From the NCBI RefSeq assembly GCF_004210375.1, contig NC_134825.1, positions 9,920,001 through 9,984,000 on the forward strand: DNA of 64,000 nucleotides, read 5' to 3'. This document shows, piece by piece, positions 48,001 through 63,100 of this stretch. The position numbers were made by a program, and so were the translations under genes. The notes under the pieces were generated by a model that was given only the letters and a program-made list of their open reading frames with translations, was not told the origin of the DNA and did not search any database. The stretch's first letter is position 1. Every line of letters starts with the position of its first letter. The stretch comes from Tachypleus tridentatus. Taxonomy: Eukaryota; Arthropoda; Merostomata; Xiphosura; Limulidae.

Positions 48001-51000
48001 TAAGAAATTCAACTACTACGTTGGAAACAAAATACGGTTGATTTGTAAAACAAAACTCTAAGAAATTCAACTACTACGTTGGAAACAAAATACGGTTGAT
48101 TTGTAAAACAAAACTCTAAGAAATTCAACTACTACGTTGGAAACAAAATACGGTTGATTTGTAAAACAAAACTCTAAGAAATTCAACTACTACGTTGGAA
48201 ACAAAATACGGTTGATTTGTAAAACAAAACTCTAAGAAATTCAACTACTACGTTGGAAACAAAATACGGTTGATTTGTAAAACAAAACTCTAAGAAATTC
48301 AACTACTACGTTGGAAACAAAATACGGTTGATTTGTAAAACAAAACTCTAAGAAATTCAACTACTACGTTGGAAACAAAATACGGTTGATTTGTAAAACA
48401 AAACTCTAAGAAATTCAACTACTACGTTGGAAACAAAATACGGTTGATTTGTAAAACAAAACTCTAAGAAATTCAACTACTACGTTGGAAACAAAATACG
48501 GTTGATTTGTAAAACAAAACTCTAAGAAATTCAACTACTACGTTGGAAACAAAATACGGTTGATTTGTAAAACAAAACTCTAAGAAATTCAACTACTACG
48601 TTGGAAACAAAATACGGTTGATTTGTAAAACAAAACTCTAAGAAATTCAACTACTACGTTGGAAACAAAATACGGTTGATTTGTAAAACAAAACTCTAAG
48701 AAATTCAACTACTACGTTGGAAACAAAATACGGTTGATTTGTAAAACAAAACTCTAAGAAATTCAACTACTACGTTGGAAACAAAATACGGTTGATTTGT
48801 AAAACAAAACTCTAAGAAATTCAACTACTACGTTGGAAACAAAATACGGTTGATTTGTAAAACAAAACTCTAAGAAATTCAACTACTACGTTGGAAACAA
48901 AATACGGTTGATTTGTAAAACAAAACTCTAAGAAATTCAACTACTACGTTGGAAACAAAATACGGTTGATTTGTAAAACAAAACTCTAAGAAATTCAACT
49001 ACTACGTTGGAAACAAAATACGGTTGATTTGTAAAACAAAACTCTAAGAAATTCAACTACTACGTTAAAACAAAATACGGTTGATTTGTAAAACAAAACT
49101 CTAAGAAATTCAACTACTACGTTGGAAACAAAATACGGTTGATTTGTAAAACAAAACTCTAAGAAATTCAACTACTACGTTGGAAACAAAATACGGTTGA
49201 TTTGTAAAACAAAACTCTAAGAAATTCAACTACTACGTTGGAAACAAAATACGGTTGATTTGTAAAACAAAACTCTAAGAAATTCAACTACTACGTTGGA
49301 AACAAAATACGGTTGATTTGTAAAACAAAACTCTAAGAAATTCAACTACTACGTTGGAAACAAAATACGGTTGATTTGTAAAACAAAACTCTAAGAAATT
49401 CAACTACTACGTTGGAAACAAAATACGGTTGATTTGTAAAACAAAACTCTAAGAAATTCAACTACTACGTTGGAAACAAAATACGGTTGATTTGTAAAAC
49501 AAAACTCTAAGAAATTCAACTACTACGTTGGAAACAAAATACGGTTGATTTGTAAAACAAAACTCTAAGAAATTCAACTACTACGTTGGAAACAAAATAC
49601 GGTTGATTTGTAAAACAAAACTCTAAGAAATTCAACTACTACGTTGGAAACAAAATACGGTTGATTTGTAAAACAAAACTCTAAGAAATTCAACTACTAC
49701 GTTGGAAACAAAATACGGTTGATTTGTAAAACAAAACTCTAAGAAATTCAACTACTACGTTGGAAACAAAATACGGTTGATTTGTAAAACAAAACTCTAA
49801 GAAATTCAACTACTACGTTGGAAACAAAATACGGTTGATTTGTAAAACAAAACTCTAAGAAATTCAACTACTACGTTGGAAACAAAATACGGTTGATTTG
49901 TAAAACAAAACTCTAAGAAATTCAACTACTACGTTGGAAACAAAATACGGTTGATTTGTAAAACAAAACTCTAAGAAATTCAACTACTACGTTGGAAACA
50001 AAATACGGTTGATTTGTAAAACAAAACTCTAAGAAATTCAACTACTACGTTGGAAACAAAATACGGTTGATTTGTAAAACAAAACTCTAAGAAATTCAAC
50101 TACTACGTTGGAAACAAAATACGGTTGATTTGTAAAACAAAACTCTAAGAAATTCAACTACTACGTTGGAAACAAAATACGGTTGATTTGTAAAACAAAA
50201 CTCTAAGAAATTCAACTACTACGTTGGAAACAAAATACGGTTGATTTGTAAAACAAAACTCTAAGAAATTCAACTACTACGTTGGAAACAAAATACGGTT
50301 GATTTGTAAAACAAAACTCTAAGAAATTCAACTACTACGTTGGAAACAAAATACGGTTGATTTGTAAAACAAAACTCTAAGAAATTCAACTACTACGTTG
50401 GAAACAAAATACGGTTGATTTGTAAAACAAAACTCTAAGAAATTCAACTACTACGTTGGAAACAAAATACGGTTGATTTGTAAAACAAAACTCTAAGAAA
50501 TTCAACTACTACGTTGGAAACAAAATACGGTTGATTTGTAAAACAAAACTCTAAGAAATTCAACTACTACGTTGGAAACAAAATACGGTTGATTTGTAAA
50601 ACAAAACTCTAAGAAATTCAACTACTACGTTGGAAACAAAATACGGTTGATTTGTAAAACAAAACTCTAAGAAATTCAACTACTACGTTGGAAACAAAAT
50701 ACGGTTGATTTGTAAAACAAAACTCTAAGAAATTCAACTACTACGTTGGAAACAAAATACGGTTGATTTGTAAAACAAAACTCTAAGAAATTCAACTACT
50801 ACGTTGGAAACAAAATACGGTTGATTTGTAAAACAAAACTCTAAGAAATTCAACTACTACGTTGGAAACAAAATACGGTTGATTTGTAAAACAAAACTCT
50901 AAGAAATTCAACTACTACGTTGGAAACAAAATACGGTTGATTTGTAAAACAAAACTCTAAGAAATTCAACTACTACGTTGGAAACAAAATACGGTTGATT

Positions 51001-54000
51001 TGTAAAACAAAACTCTAAGAAATTCAACTACTACGTTGGAAACAAAATACGGTTGATTTGTAAAACAAAACTCTAAGAAATTCAACTACTACGTTGGAAA
51101 CAAAATACGGTTGATTTGTAAAACAAAACTCTAAGAAATTCAACTACTACGTTGGAAACAAAATACAGTTGATTTGTAAAACAAAACTCTAAGAAATTCA
51201 ACTACTACGTTGGAAACAAAATACGGTTGATTTGTAAAACAAAACTCTAAGAAATTCAACTACTACGTTGGAAACAAAATACGGTTGATTTGTAAAACAA
51301 AACTCTAAGAAATTCAACTACTACGTTGGAAACAAAATACGGTTGATTTGTAAAACAAAACTCTAAGAAATTCAACTACTACGTTGGAAACAAAATACGG
51401 TTGATTTGTAAAACAAAACTCTAAGAAATTCAACTACTACGTTGGAAACAAAATACGGTTGATTTGTAAAACAAAACTCTAAGAAATTCAACTACTACGT
51501 TGGAAACAAAATACGGTTGATTTGTAAAACAAAACTCTAAGAAATTCAACTACTACGTTGGAAACAAAATACGGTTGATTTGTAAAACAAAACTCTAAGA
51601 AATTCAACTACTACGTTGGAAACAAAATACGGTTGATTTGTAAAACAAAACTCTAAGAAATTCAACTACTACGTTGGAAACAAAATACGGTTGATTTGTT
51701 GATTTGTAAAACAAAACTCTAAGAAATTCAACTACTACGTTGGAAACAAAATACGGTTGATTTGTTGATTTACTACGTTGGAAACAAAACTCTAAGAAAT
51801 TCAACTACTACGTTGGAAACAAAATACGGTTGATTTGTAAAACAAAACTCTAAGAAATTCAACTACTACGTTGGAAACAAAATACGGTTGATTTGTAAAA
51901 CAAAACTCTAAGAAATTCAACTACTACGTTGGAAACAAAATACGGTTGATTTGTAAAACAAAACTCTAAGAAATTCAACTACTACGTTGGAAACAAAATA
52001 CGGTTGATTTGTAAAACAAAACTCTAAGAAATTCAACTACTACGTTGGAAACAAAATACAGTTGATTTGTAAAACAAAACTCTAAGAAATTCAACTACTA
52101 CGTTGGAAACAAAATACGGTTGATTTGTAAAACAAAACTCTAAGAAATTCAACTACTACGTTGGAAACAAAATACGGTTGATTTGTAAAACAAAACTCTA
52201 AGAAATTCAACTACTACGTTGGAAACAAAATACGGTTGATTTGTAAAACAAAACTCTAAGAAATTCAACTACTACGTTGGAAACAAAATACGGTTGATTT
52301 GTAAAACAAAACTCTAAGAAATTCAACTACTACGTTGGAAACAAAATACGGTTGATTTGTAAAACAAAACTCTAAGAAATTCAACTACTACGTTGGAAAC
52401 AAAATACGGTTGATTTGTAAAACAAAACTCTAAGAAATTCAACTACTACGTTGGAAACAAAATACGGTTGATTTGTAAAACAAAACTCTAAGAAATTCAA
52501 CTACTACGTTGGAAACAAAATACGGTTGATTTGTAAAACAAAACTCTAAGAAATTCAACTACTACGTTGGAAACAAAATACGGTTGATTTGTAAAACAAA
52601 ACTCTAAGAAATTCAACTACTACGTTGGAAACAAAATACGGTTGATTTGTAAAACAAAACTCTAAGAAATTCAACTACTACGTTGGAAACAAAATACGGT
52701 TGATTTGTAAAACAAAACTCTAAGAAATTCAACTACTACGTTGGAAACAAAATACGGTTGATTTGTAAAACAAAACTCTAAGAAATTCAACTACTACGTT
52801 GGAAACAAAATACGGTTGATTTGTAAAACAAAACTCTAAGAAATTCAACTACTACGTTGGAAACAAAATACGGTTGATTTGTAAAACAAAACTCTAAGAA
52901 ATTCAACTACTACGTTGGAAACAAAATACGGTTGATTTGTAAAACAAAACTCTAAGAAATTCAACTACTACGTTGGAAACAAAATACGGTTGATTTGTAA
53001 AACAAAACTCTAAGAAATTCAACTACTACGTTGGAAACAAAATACGGTTGATTTGTAAAACAAAACTCTAAGAAATTCAACTACTACGTTGGAAACAAAA
53101 TACGGTTGATTTGTAAAACAAAACTCTAAGAAATTCAACTACTACGTTGGAAACAAAATACGGTTGATTTGTAAAACAAAACTCTAAGAAATTCAACTAC
53201 TACGTTGGAAACAAAATACGGTTGATTTGTAAAACAAAACTCTAAGAAATTCAACTACTACGTTGGAAACAAAATACGGTTGATTTGTAAAACAAAACTC
53301 TAAGAAATTCAACTACTACGTTGGAAACAAAATACGGTTGATTTGTAAAACAAAACTCTAAGAAATTCAACTACTACGTTGGAAACAAAATACGGTTGAT
53401 TTGTAAAACAAAACTCTAAGAAATTCAACTACTACGTTGGAAACAAAATACGGTTGATTTGTAAAACAAAACTCTAAGAAATTCAACTACTACGTTGGAA
53501 ACAAAATACGGTTGATTTGTAAAACAAAACTCTAAGAAATTCAACTACTACGTTGGAAACAAAATACGGTTGATTTGTAAAACAAAACTCTAAGAAATTC
53601 AACTACTACGTTGGAAACAAAATACGGTTGATTTGTAAAACAAAACTCTAAGAAATTCAACTACTACGTTGGAAACAAAATACGGTTGATTTGTAAAACA
53701 AAACTCTAAGAAATTCAACTACTACGTTGGAAACAAAATACGGTTGATTTGTAAAACAAAACTCTAAGAAATTCAACTACTACGTTGGAAACAAAATACG
53801 GTTGATTTGTAAAACAAAACTCTAAGAAATTCAACTACTACGTTGGAAACAAAATACGGTTGATTTGTAAAACAAAACTCTAAGAAATTCAACTACTACG
53901 TTGGAAACAAAATACGGTTGATTTGTAAAACAAAACTCTAAGAAATTCAACTACTACGTTGGAAACAAAATACGGTTGATTTGTAAAACAAAACTCTAAG

Positions 54001-57000
54001 AAATTCAACTACTACGTTGGAAACAAAATACGGTTGATTTGTAAAACAAAACTCTAAGAAATTCAACTACTACGTTGGAAACAAAATACGGTTGATTTGT
54101 AAAACAAAACTCTAAGAAATTCAACTACTACGTTGGAAACAAAATACGGTTGATTTGTAAAACAAAACTCTAAGAAATTCAACTACTACGTTGGAAACAA
54201 AATACGGTTGATTTGTAAAACAAAACTCTAAGAAATTCAACTACTACGTTGGAAACAAAATACGGTTGATTTGTAAAACAAAACTCTAAGAAATTCAACT
54301 ACTACGTTGGAAACAAAATACGGTTGATTTGTAAAACAAAACTCTAAGAAATTCAACTACTACGTTGGAAACAAAATACGGTTGATTTGTAAAACAAAAC
54401 TCTAAGAAATTCAACTACTACGTTGGAAACAAAATACGGTTGATTTGTAAAACAAAACTCTAAGAAATTCAACTACTACGTTGGAAACAAAATACGGTTG
54501 ATTTGTAAAACAAAACTCTAAGAAATTCAACTACTACGTTGGAAACAAAATACGGTTGATTTGTAAAACAAAACTCTAAGAAATTCAACTACTACGTTGG
54601 AAACAAAATACGGTTGATTTGTAAAACAAAACTCTAAGAAATTCAACTACTACGTTGGAAACAAAATACGGTTGATTTGTAAAACAAAACTCTAAGAAAT
54701 TCAACTACTACGTTGGAAACAAAATACGGTTGATTTGTAAAACAAAACTCTAAGAAATTCAACTACTACGTTGGAAACAAAATACGGTTGATTTGTAAAA
54801 CAAAACTCTAAGAAATTCAACTACTACGTTGGAAACAAAATACGGTTGATTTGTAAAACAAAACTCTAAGAAATTCAACTACTACGTTGGAAACAAAATA
54901 CGGTTGATTTGTAAAACAAAACTCTAAGAAATTCAACTACTACGTTGGAAACAAAATACGGTTGATTTGTAAAACAAAACTCTAAGAAATTCAACTACTA
55001 CGTTGGAAACAAAATACGGTTGATTTGTAAAACAAAACTCTAAGAAATTCAACTACTACGTTGGAAACAAAATACGGTTGATTTGTAAAACAAAACTCTA
55101 AGAAATTCAACTACTACGTTGGAAACAAAATACGGTTGATTTGTAAAACAAAACTCTAAGAAATTCAACTACTACGTTGGAAACAAAATACGGTTGATTT
55201 GTAAAACAAAACTCTAAGAAATTCAACTACTACGTTGGAAACAAAATACGGTTGATTTGTAAAACAAAACTCTAAGAAATTCAACTACTACGTTGGAAAC
55301 AAAATACGGTTGATTTGTAAAACAAAACTCTAAGAAATTCAACTACTACGTTGGAAACAAAATACGGTTGATTTGTAAAACAAAACTCTAAGAAATTCAA
55401 CTACTACGTTGGAAACAAAATACAGTTGATTTGTAAAACAAAACTCTAAGAAATTCAACTACTACGTTGGAAACAAAATACGGTTGATTTGTAAAACAAA
55501 ACTCTAAGAAATTCAACTACTACGTTGGAAACAAAATACGGTTGATTTGTAAAACAAAACTCTAAGAAATTCAACTACTACGTTGGAAACAAAATACGGT
55601 TGATTTGTAAAACAAAACTCTAAGAAATTCAACTACTACGTTGGAAACAAAATACGGTTGATTTGTAAAACAAAACTCTAAGAAATTCAACTACTACGTT
55701 GGAAACAAAATACAGTTGATTTGTAAAACAAAACTCTAAGAAATTCAACTACTACGTTGGAAACAAAATACGGTTGATTTGTAAAACAAAACTCTAAGAA
55801 ATTCAACTACTACGTTGGAAACAAAATACGGTTGATTTGTAAAACAAAACTCTAAGAAATTCAACTACTACGTTGGAAACAAAATACGGTTGATTTGTAA
55901 AACAAAACTCTAAGAAATTCAACTACTACGTTGGAAACAAAATACGGTTGATTTGTAAAACAAAACTCTAAGAAATTCAACTACTACGTTGGAAACAAAA
56001 TACGGTTGATTTGTAAAACAAAACTCTAAGAAATTCAACTACTACGTTGGAAACAAAATACGGTTGATTTGTAAAACAAAACTCTAAGAAATTCAACTAC
56101 TACGTTGGAAACAAAATACGGTTGATTTGTAAAACAAAACTCTAAGAAATTCAACTACTACGTTGGAAACAAAATACGGTTGATTTGTAAAACAAAACTC
56201 TAAGAAATTCAACTACTACGTTGGAAACAAAATACGGTTGATTTGTAAAACAAAACTCTAAGAAATTCAACTACTACGTTGGAAACAAAATACGGTTGAT
56301 TTGTAAAACAAAACTCTAAGAAATTCAACTACTACGTTGGAAACAAAATACGGTTGATTTGTAAAACAAAACTCTAAGAAATTCAACTACTACGTTGGAA
56401 ACAAAATACGGTTGATTTGTAAAACAAAACTCTAAGAAATTCAACTACTACGTTGGAAACAAAATACGGTTGATTTGTAAAACAAAACTCTAAGAAATTC
56501 AACTACTACGTTGGAAACAAAATACGGTTGATTTGTAAAACAAAACTCTAAGAAATTCAACTACTACGTTGGAAACAAAATACGGTTGATTTGTAAAACA
56601 AAACTCTAAGAAATTCAACTACTACGTTGGAAACAAAATACGGTTGATTTGTAAAACAAAACTCTAAGAAATTCAACTACTACGTTGGAAACAAAATACG
56701 GTTGATTTGTAAAACAAAACTCTAAGAAATTCAACTACTACGTTGGAAACAAAATACGGTTGATTTGTAAAACAAAACTCTAAGAAATTCAACTACTACG
56801 TTGGAAACAAAATACGGTTGATTTGTAAAACAAAACTCTAAGAAATTCAACTACTACGTTGGAAACAAAATACGGTTGATTTGTAAAACAAAACTCTAAG
56901 AAATTCAACTACTACGTTGGAAACAAAATACGGTTGATTTGTAAAACAAAACTCTAAGAAATTCAACTACTACGTTGGAAACAAAATACGGTTGATTTGT

Positions 57001-60000
57001 AAAACAAAACTCTAAGAAATTCAACTACTACGTTGGAAACAAAATACGGTTGATTTGTAAAACAAAACTCTAAGAAATTCAACTACTACGTTGGAAACAA
57101 AATACGGTTGATTTGTAAAACAAAACTCTAAGAAATTCAACTACTACGTTGGAAACAAAATACGGTTGATTTGTAAAACAAAACTCTAAGAAATTCAACT
57201 ACTACGTTGGAAACAAAATACGGTTGATTTGTAAAACAAAACTCTAAGAAATTCAACTACTACGTTGGAAACAAAATACGGTTGATTTGTAAAACAAAAC
57301 TCTAAGAAATTCAACTACTACGTTGGAAACAAAATACGGTTGATTTGTAAAACAAAACTCTAAGAAATTCAACTACTACGTTGGAAACAAAATACGGTTG
57401 ATTTGTAAAACAAAACTCTAAGAAATTCAACTACTACGTTGGAAACAAAATACGGTTGATTTGTAAAACAAAACTCTAAGAAATTCAACTACTACGTTGG
57501 AAACAAAATACGGTTGATTTGTAAAACAAAACTCTAAGAAATTCAACTACTACGTTGGAAACAAAATACGGTTGATTTGTAAAACAAAACTCTAAGAAAT
57601 TCAACTACTACGTTGGAAACAAAATACGGTTGATTTGTAAAACAAAACTCTAAGAAATTCAACTACTACGTTGGAAACAAAATACGGTTGATTTGTAAAA
57701 CAAAACTCTAAGAAATTCAACTACTACGTTGGAAACAAAATACGGTTGATTTGTAAAACAAAACTCTAAGAAATTCAACTACTACGTTGGAAACAAAATA
57801 CGGTTGATTTGTAAAACAAAACTCTAAGAAATTCAACTACTACGTTGGAAACAAAATACGGTTGATTTGTAAAACAAAACTCTAAGAAATTCAACTACTA
57901 CGTTGGAAACAAAATACGGTTGATTTGTAAAACAAAACTCTAAGAAATTCAACTACTACGTTGGAAACAAAATACGGTTGATTTGTAAAACAAAACTCTA
58001 AGAAATTCAACTACTACGTTGGAAACAAAATACGGTTGATTTGTAAAACAAAACTCTAAGAAATTCAACTACTACGTTGGAAACAAAATACGGTTGATTT
58101 GTAAAACAAAACTCTAAGAAATTCAACTACTACGTTGGAAACAAAATACGGTTGATTTGTAAAACAAAACTCTAAGAAATTCAACTACTACGTTGGAAAC
58201 AAAATACGGTTGATTTGTAAAACAAAACTCTAAGAAATTCAACTACTACGTTGGAAACAAAATACGGTTGATTTGTAAAACAAAACTCTAAGAAATTCAA
58301 CTACTACGTTGGAAACAAAATACGGTTGATTTGTAAAACAAAACTCTAAGAAATTCAACTACTACGTTGGAAACAAAATACGGTTGATTTGTAAAACAAA
58401 ACTCTAAGAAATTCAACTACTACGTTGGAAACAAAATACGGTTGATTTGTAAAACAAAACTCTAAGAAATTCAACTACTACGTTGGAAACAAAATACAGT
58501 TGATTTGTAAAACAAAACTCTAAGAAATTCAACTACTACGTTGGAAACAAAATACGGTTGATTTGTAAAACAAAACTCTAAGAAATTCAACTACTACGTT
58601 GGAAACAAAATACGGTTGATTTGTAAAACAAAACTCTAAGAAATTCAACTACTACGTTGGAAACAAAATACGGTTGATTTGTAAAACAAAACTCTAAGAA
58701 ATTCAACTACTACGTTGGAAACAAAATACGGTTGATTTGTAAAACAAAACTCTAAGAAATTCAACTACTACGTTGGAAACAAAATACGGTTGATTTGTAA
58801 AACAAAACTCTAAGAAATTCAACTACTACGTTGGAAACAAAATACGGTTGATTTGTAAAACAAAACTCTAAGAAATTCAACTACTACGTTGGAAACAAAA
58901 TACGGTTGATTTGTAAAACAAAACTCTAAGAAATTCAACTACTACGTTGGAAACAAAATACGGTTGATTTGTAAAACAAAACTCTAAGAAATTCAACTAC
59001 TACGTTGGAAACAAAATACGGTTGATTTGTAAAACAAAACTCTAAGAAATTCAACTACTACGTTGGAAACAAAATACGGTTGATTTGTAAAACAAAACTC
59101 TAAGAAATTCAACTACTACGTTGGAAACAAAATACGGTTGATTTGTAAAACAAAACTCTAAGAAATTCAACTACTACGTTGGAAACAAAATACGGTTGAT
59201 TTGTAAAACAAAACTCTAAGAAATTCAACTACTACGTTGGAAACAAAATACGGTTGATTTGTAAAACAAAACTCTAAGAAATTCAACTACTACGTTGGAA
59301 ACAAAATACGGTTGATTTGTAAAACAAAACTCTAAGAAATTCAACTACTACGTTGGAAACAAAATACGGTTGATTTGTAAAACAAAACTCTAAGAAATTC
59401 AACTACTACGTTGGAAACAAAATACGGTTGATTTGTAAAACAAAACTCTAAGAAATTCAACTACTACGTTGGAAACAAAATACGGTTGATTTGTAAAACA
59501 AAACTCTAAGAAATTCAACTACTACGTTGGAAACAAAATACGGTTGATTTGTAAAACAAAACTCTAAGAAATTCAACTACTACGTTGGAAACAAAATACG
59601 GTTGATTTGTAAAACAAAACTCTAAGAAATTCAACTACTACGTTGGAAACAAAATACGGTTGATTTGTAAAACAAAACTCTAAGAAATTCAACTACTACG
59701 TTGGAAACAAAATACGGTTGATTTGTAAAACAAAACTCTAAGAAATTCAACTACTACGTTGGAAACAAAATACGGTTGATTTGTAAAACAAAACTCTAAG
59801 AAATTCAACTACTACGTTGGAAACAAAATACGGTTGATTTGTAAAACAAAACTCTAAGAAATTCAACTACTACGTTGGAAACAAAATACGGTTGATTTGT
59901 AAAACAAAACTCTAAGAAATTCAACTACTACGTTGGAAACAAAATACGGTTGATTTGTAAAACAAAACTCTAAGAAATTCAACTACTACGTTGGAAACAA

Positions 60001-60100
60001 AATACGGTTGATTTGTAAAACAAAACTCTAAGAAATTCAACTACTACGTTGGAAACAAAATACGGTTGATTTGTAAAACAAAACTCTAAGAAATTCAACT
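45031..60100. repeat. satellite block 3: mostly uniform with isolated breaks
   Basis: Again near-perfect repeats, with scattered CAGTTG variants (about 51165, 52059, 55423, 55713, 58497), one short unit near 49,066 (TACGTTAAAACAAAAT) and a rearranged patch at 51,690-51,800. Confidence 0.88.
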
Positions 60101-63100
60101 ACTACGTTGGAAACAAAATACAGTTGATTTGTAAAACAAAACTCTAAGAAATTCAACTACTACGTTGGAAACAAAATACGGTTGATTTGTAAAACAAAAC
60201 TCTAAGAAATTCAACTACTACGTTGGAAACAAAATACGGTTGATTTGTAAAACAAAACTCTAAGAAATTCAACTACTACGTTGGAAACAAAATACGGTTG
60301 ATTTGTAAAACAAAACTCTAAGAAATTCAACTACTACGTTGGAAACAAAATACGGTTGATTTGTAAAACAAAACTCTAAGAAATTCAACTACTACGTTGG
60401 AAACAAAATACAGTTGATTTGTAAAACAAAACTCTAAGAAATTCAACTACTACGTTGGAAACAAAATACAGTTGATTTGTAAAACAAAACTCTAAGAAAT
60501 TCAACTACTAAACAAAATACGTTGATTTGAAACAAAATAACTACTACGTTTGATTTGTAAAACAAAACTCTAAGAAATTCAACTACTACGTTGGAAACAA
60601 AATACGGTTGATTTGTAAAACAAAACTCTAAGAAATTCAACTACTACGTTGGAAACAAAATACGGTTGATTTGTAAAACAAAACTCTAAGAAATTCAACT
60701 ACTACGTTGGAAACAAAATACGGTTGATTTGTAAAACAAAACTCTAAGAAATTCAACTACTACGTTGGAAACAAAATACGGTTGATTTGTAAAACAAAAC
60801 TCTAAGAAATTCAACTACTACGTTGGAAACAAAATACGGTTGATTTGTAAAACAAAACTCTAAGAAATTCAACTACTACGTTGGAAACAAAATACGGTTG
60901 ATTTGTAAAACAAAACTCTAAGAAATTCAACTACTACGTTGGAAACAAAATACGGTTGATTTGTAAAACAAAACTCTAAGAAATTCAACTACTACGTTGG
61001 AAACAAAATACGGTTGATTTGTAAAACAAAACTCTAAGAAATTCAACTACTACGTTGGAAACAAAATACGGTTGATTTGTAAAACAAAACTCTAAGAAAT
61101 TCAACTACTACGTTGGAAACAAAATACGGTTGATTTGTAAAACAAAACTCTAAGAAATTCAACTACTACGTTGGAAACAAAATACGGTTGATTTGTAAAA
61201 CAAAACTCTAAGAAATTCAACTACTACGTTGGAAACAAAATACGGTTGATTTGTAAAACAAAACTCTAAGAAATTCAACTACTACGTTGGAAACAAAATA
61301 CGGTTGATTTGTAAAACAAAACTCTAAGAAATTCAACTACTACGTTGGAAACAAAATACGGTTGATTTGTAAAACAAAACTCTAAGAAATTCAACTACTA
61401 CGTTGGAAACAAAATACGGTTGATTTGTAAAACAAAACTCTAAGAAATTCAACTACTACGTTGGAAACAAAATACGGTTGATTTGTAAAACAAAACTCTA
61501 AGAAATTCAACTACTACGTTGGAAACAAAATACGGTTGATTTGTAAAACAAAACTCTAAGAAATTCAACTACTACGTTGGAAACAAAATACGGTTGATTT
61601 GTAAAACAAAACTCTAAGAAATTCAACTACTACGTTGGAAACAAAATACAGTTGATTTGTAAAACAAAACTCTAAGAAATTCAACTACTACGTTGGAAAC
61701 AAAATACGGTTGATTTGTAAAACAAAACTCTAAGAAATTCAACTACTACGTTGGAAACAAAATACGGTTGATTTGTAAAACAAAACTCTAAGAAATTCAA
61801 CTACTACGTTGGAAACAAAATACAGTTGGTTTGTAAAACAAAACTCTAAGAAATTCAACTACTACGTTGGAAACAAAATACGGTTGATTTGTAAAACAAA
61901 ACTCTAAGAAATTCAACTACTACGTTGGAAACAAAATACGGTTGATTTGTAAAACAAAACTCTAAGAAATTCAACTACTACGTTGGAAACAAAATACGGT
62001 TGATTTGTAAAACAAAACTCTAAGAAATTCAACTACTACGTTGGAAACAAAATACGGTTGATTTGTAAAACAAAACTCTAAGAAATTCAACTACTACGTT
62101 GGAAACAAAATACGGTTGATTTGTAAAACAAAACTCTAAGAAATTCAACTACTACGTTGGAAACAAAATACGGTTGATTTGTAAAACAAAACTCTAAGAA
62201 ATTCAACTACTACGTTGGAAACAAAATACGGTTGATTTGTAAAACAAAACTCTAAGAAATTCAACTACTACGTTGGAAACAAAATACGGTTGATTTGTAA
62301 AACAAAACTCTAAGAAATTCAACTACTACGTTGGAAACAAAATACGGTTGATTTGTAAAACAAAACTCTAAGAAATTCAACTACTACGTTGGAAACAAAA
62401 TACGGTTGATTTGTAAAACAAAACTCTAAGAAATTCAACTACTACGTTGGAAACAAAATACGGTTGATTTGTAAAACAAAACTCTAAGAAATTCAACTAC
62501 TACGTTGGAAACAAAATACGGTTGATTTGTAAAACAAAACTCTAAGAAATTCAACTACTACGTTGGAAACAAAATACGGTTGATTTGTAAAACAAAACTC
62601 TAAGAAATTCAACTACTACGTTGGAAACAAAATACGGTTGATTTGTAAAACAAAACTCTAAGAAATTCAACTACTACGTTGGAAACAAAATACGGTTGAT
62701 TTGTAAAACAAAACTCTAAGAAATTCAACTACTACGTTGGAAACAAAATACGGTTGATTTGTAAAACAAAACTCTAAGAAATTCAACTACTACGTTGGAA
62801 ACAAAATACGGTTGATTTGTAAAACAAAACTCTAAGAAATTCAACTACTACGTTGGAAACAAAATACGGTTGATTTGTAAAACAAAACTCTAAGAAATTC
62901 AACTACTACGTTGGAAACAAAATACGGTTGATTTGTAAAACAAAACTCTAAGAAATTCAACTACTACGTTGGAAACAAAATACAGTTGATTTGTAAAACA
63001 AAACTCTAAGAAATTCAACTACTACGTTGGAAACAAAATACGGTTGATTTGTAAAACAAAACTCTAAGAAATTCAACTACTACGTTGGAAACAAAATACG

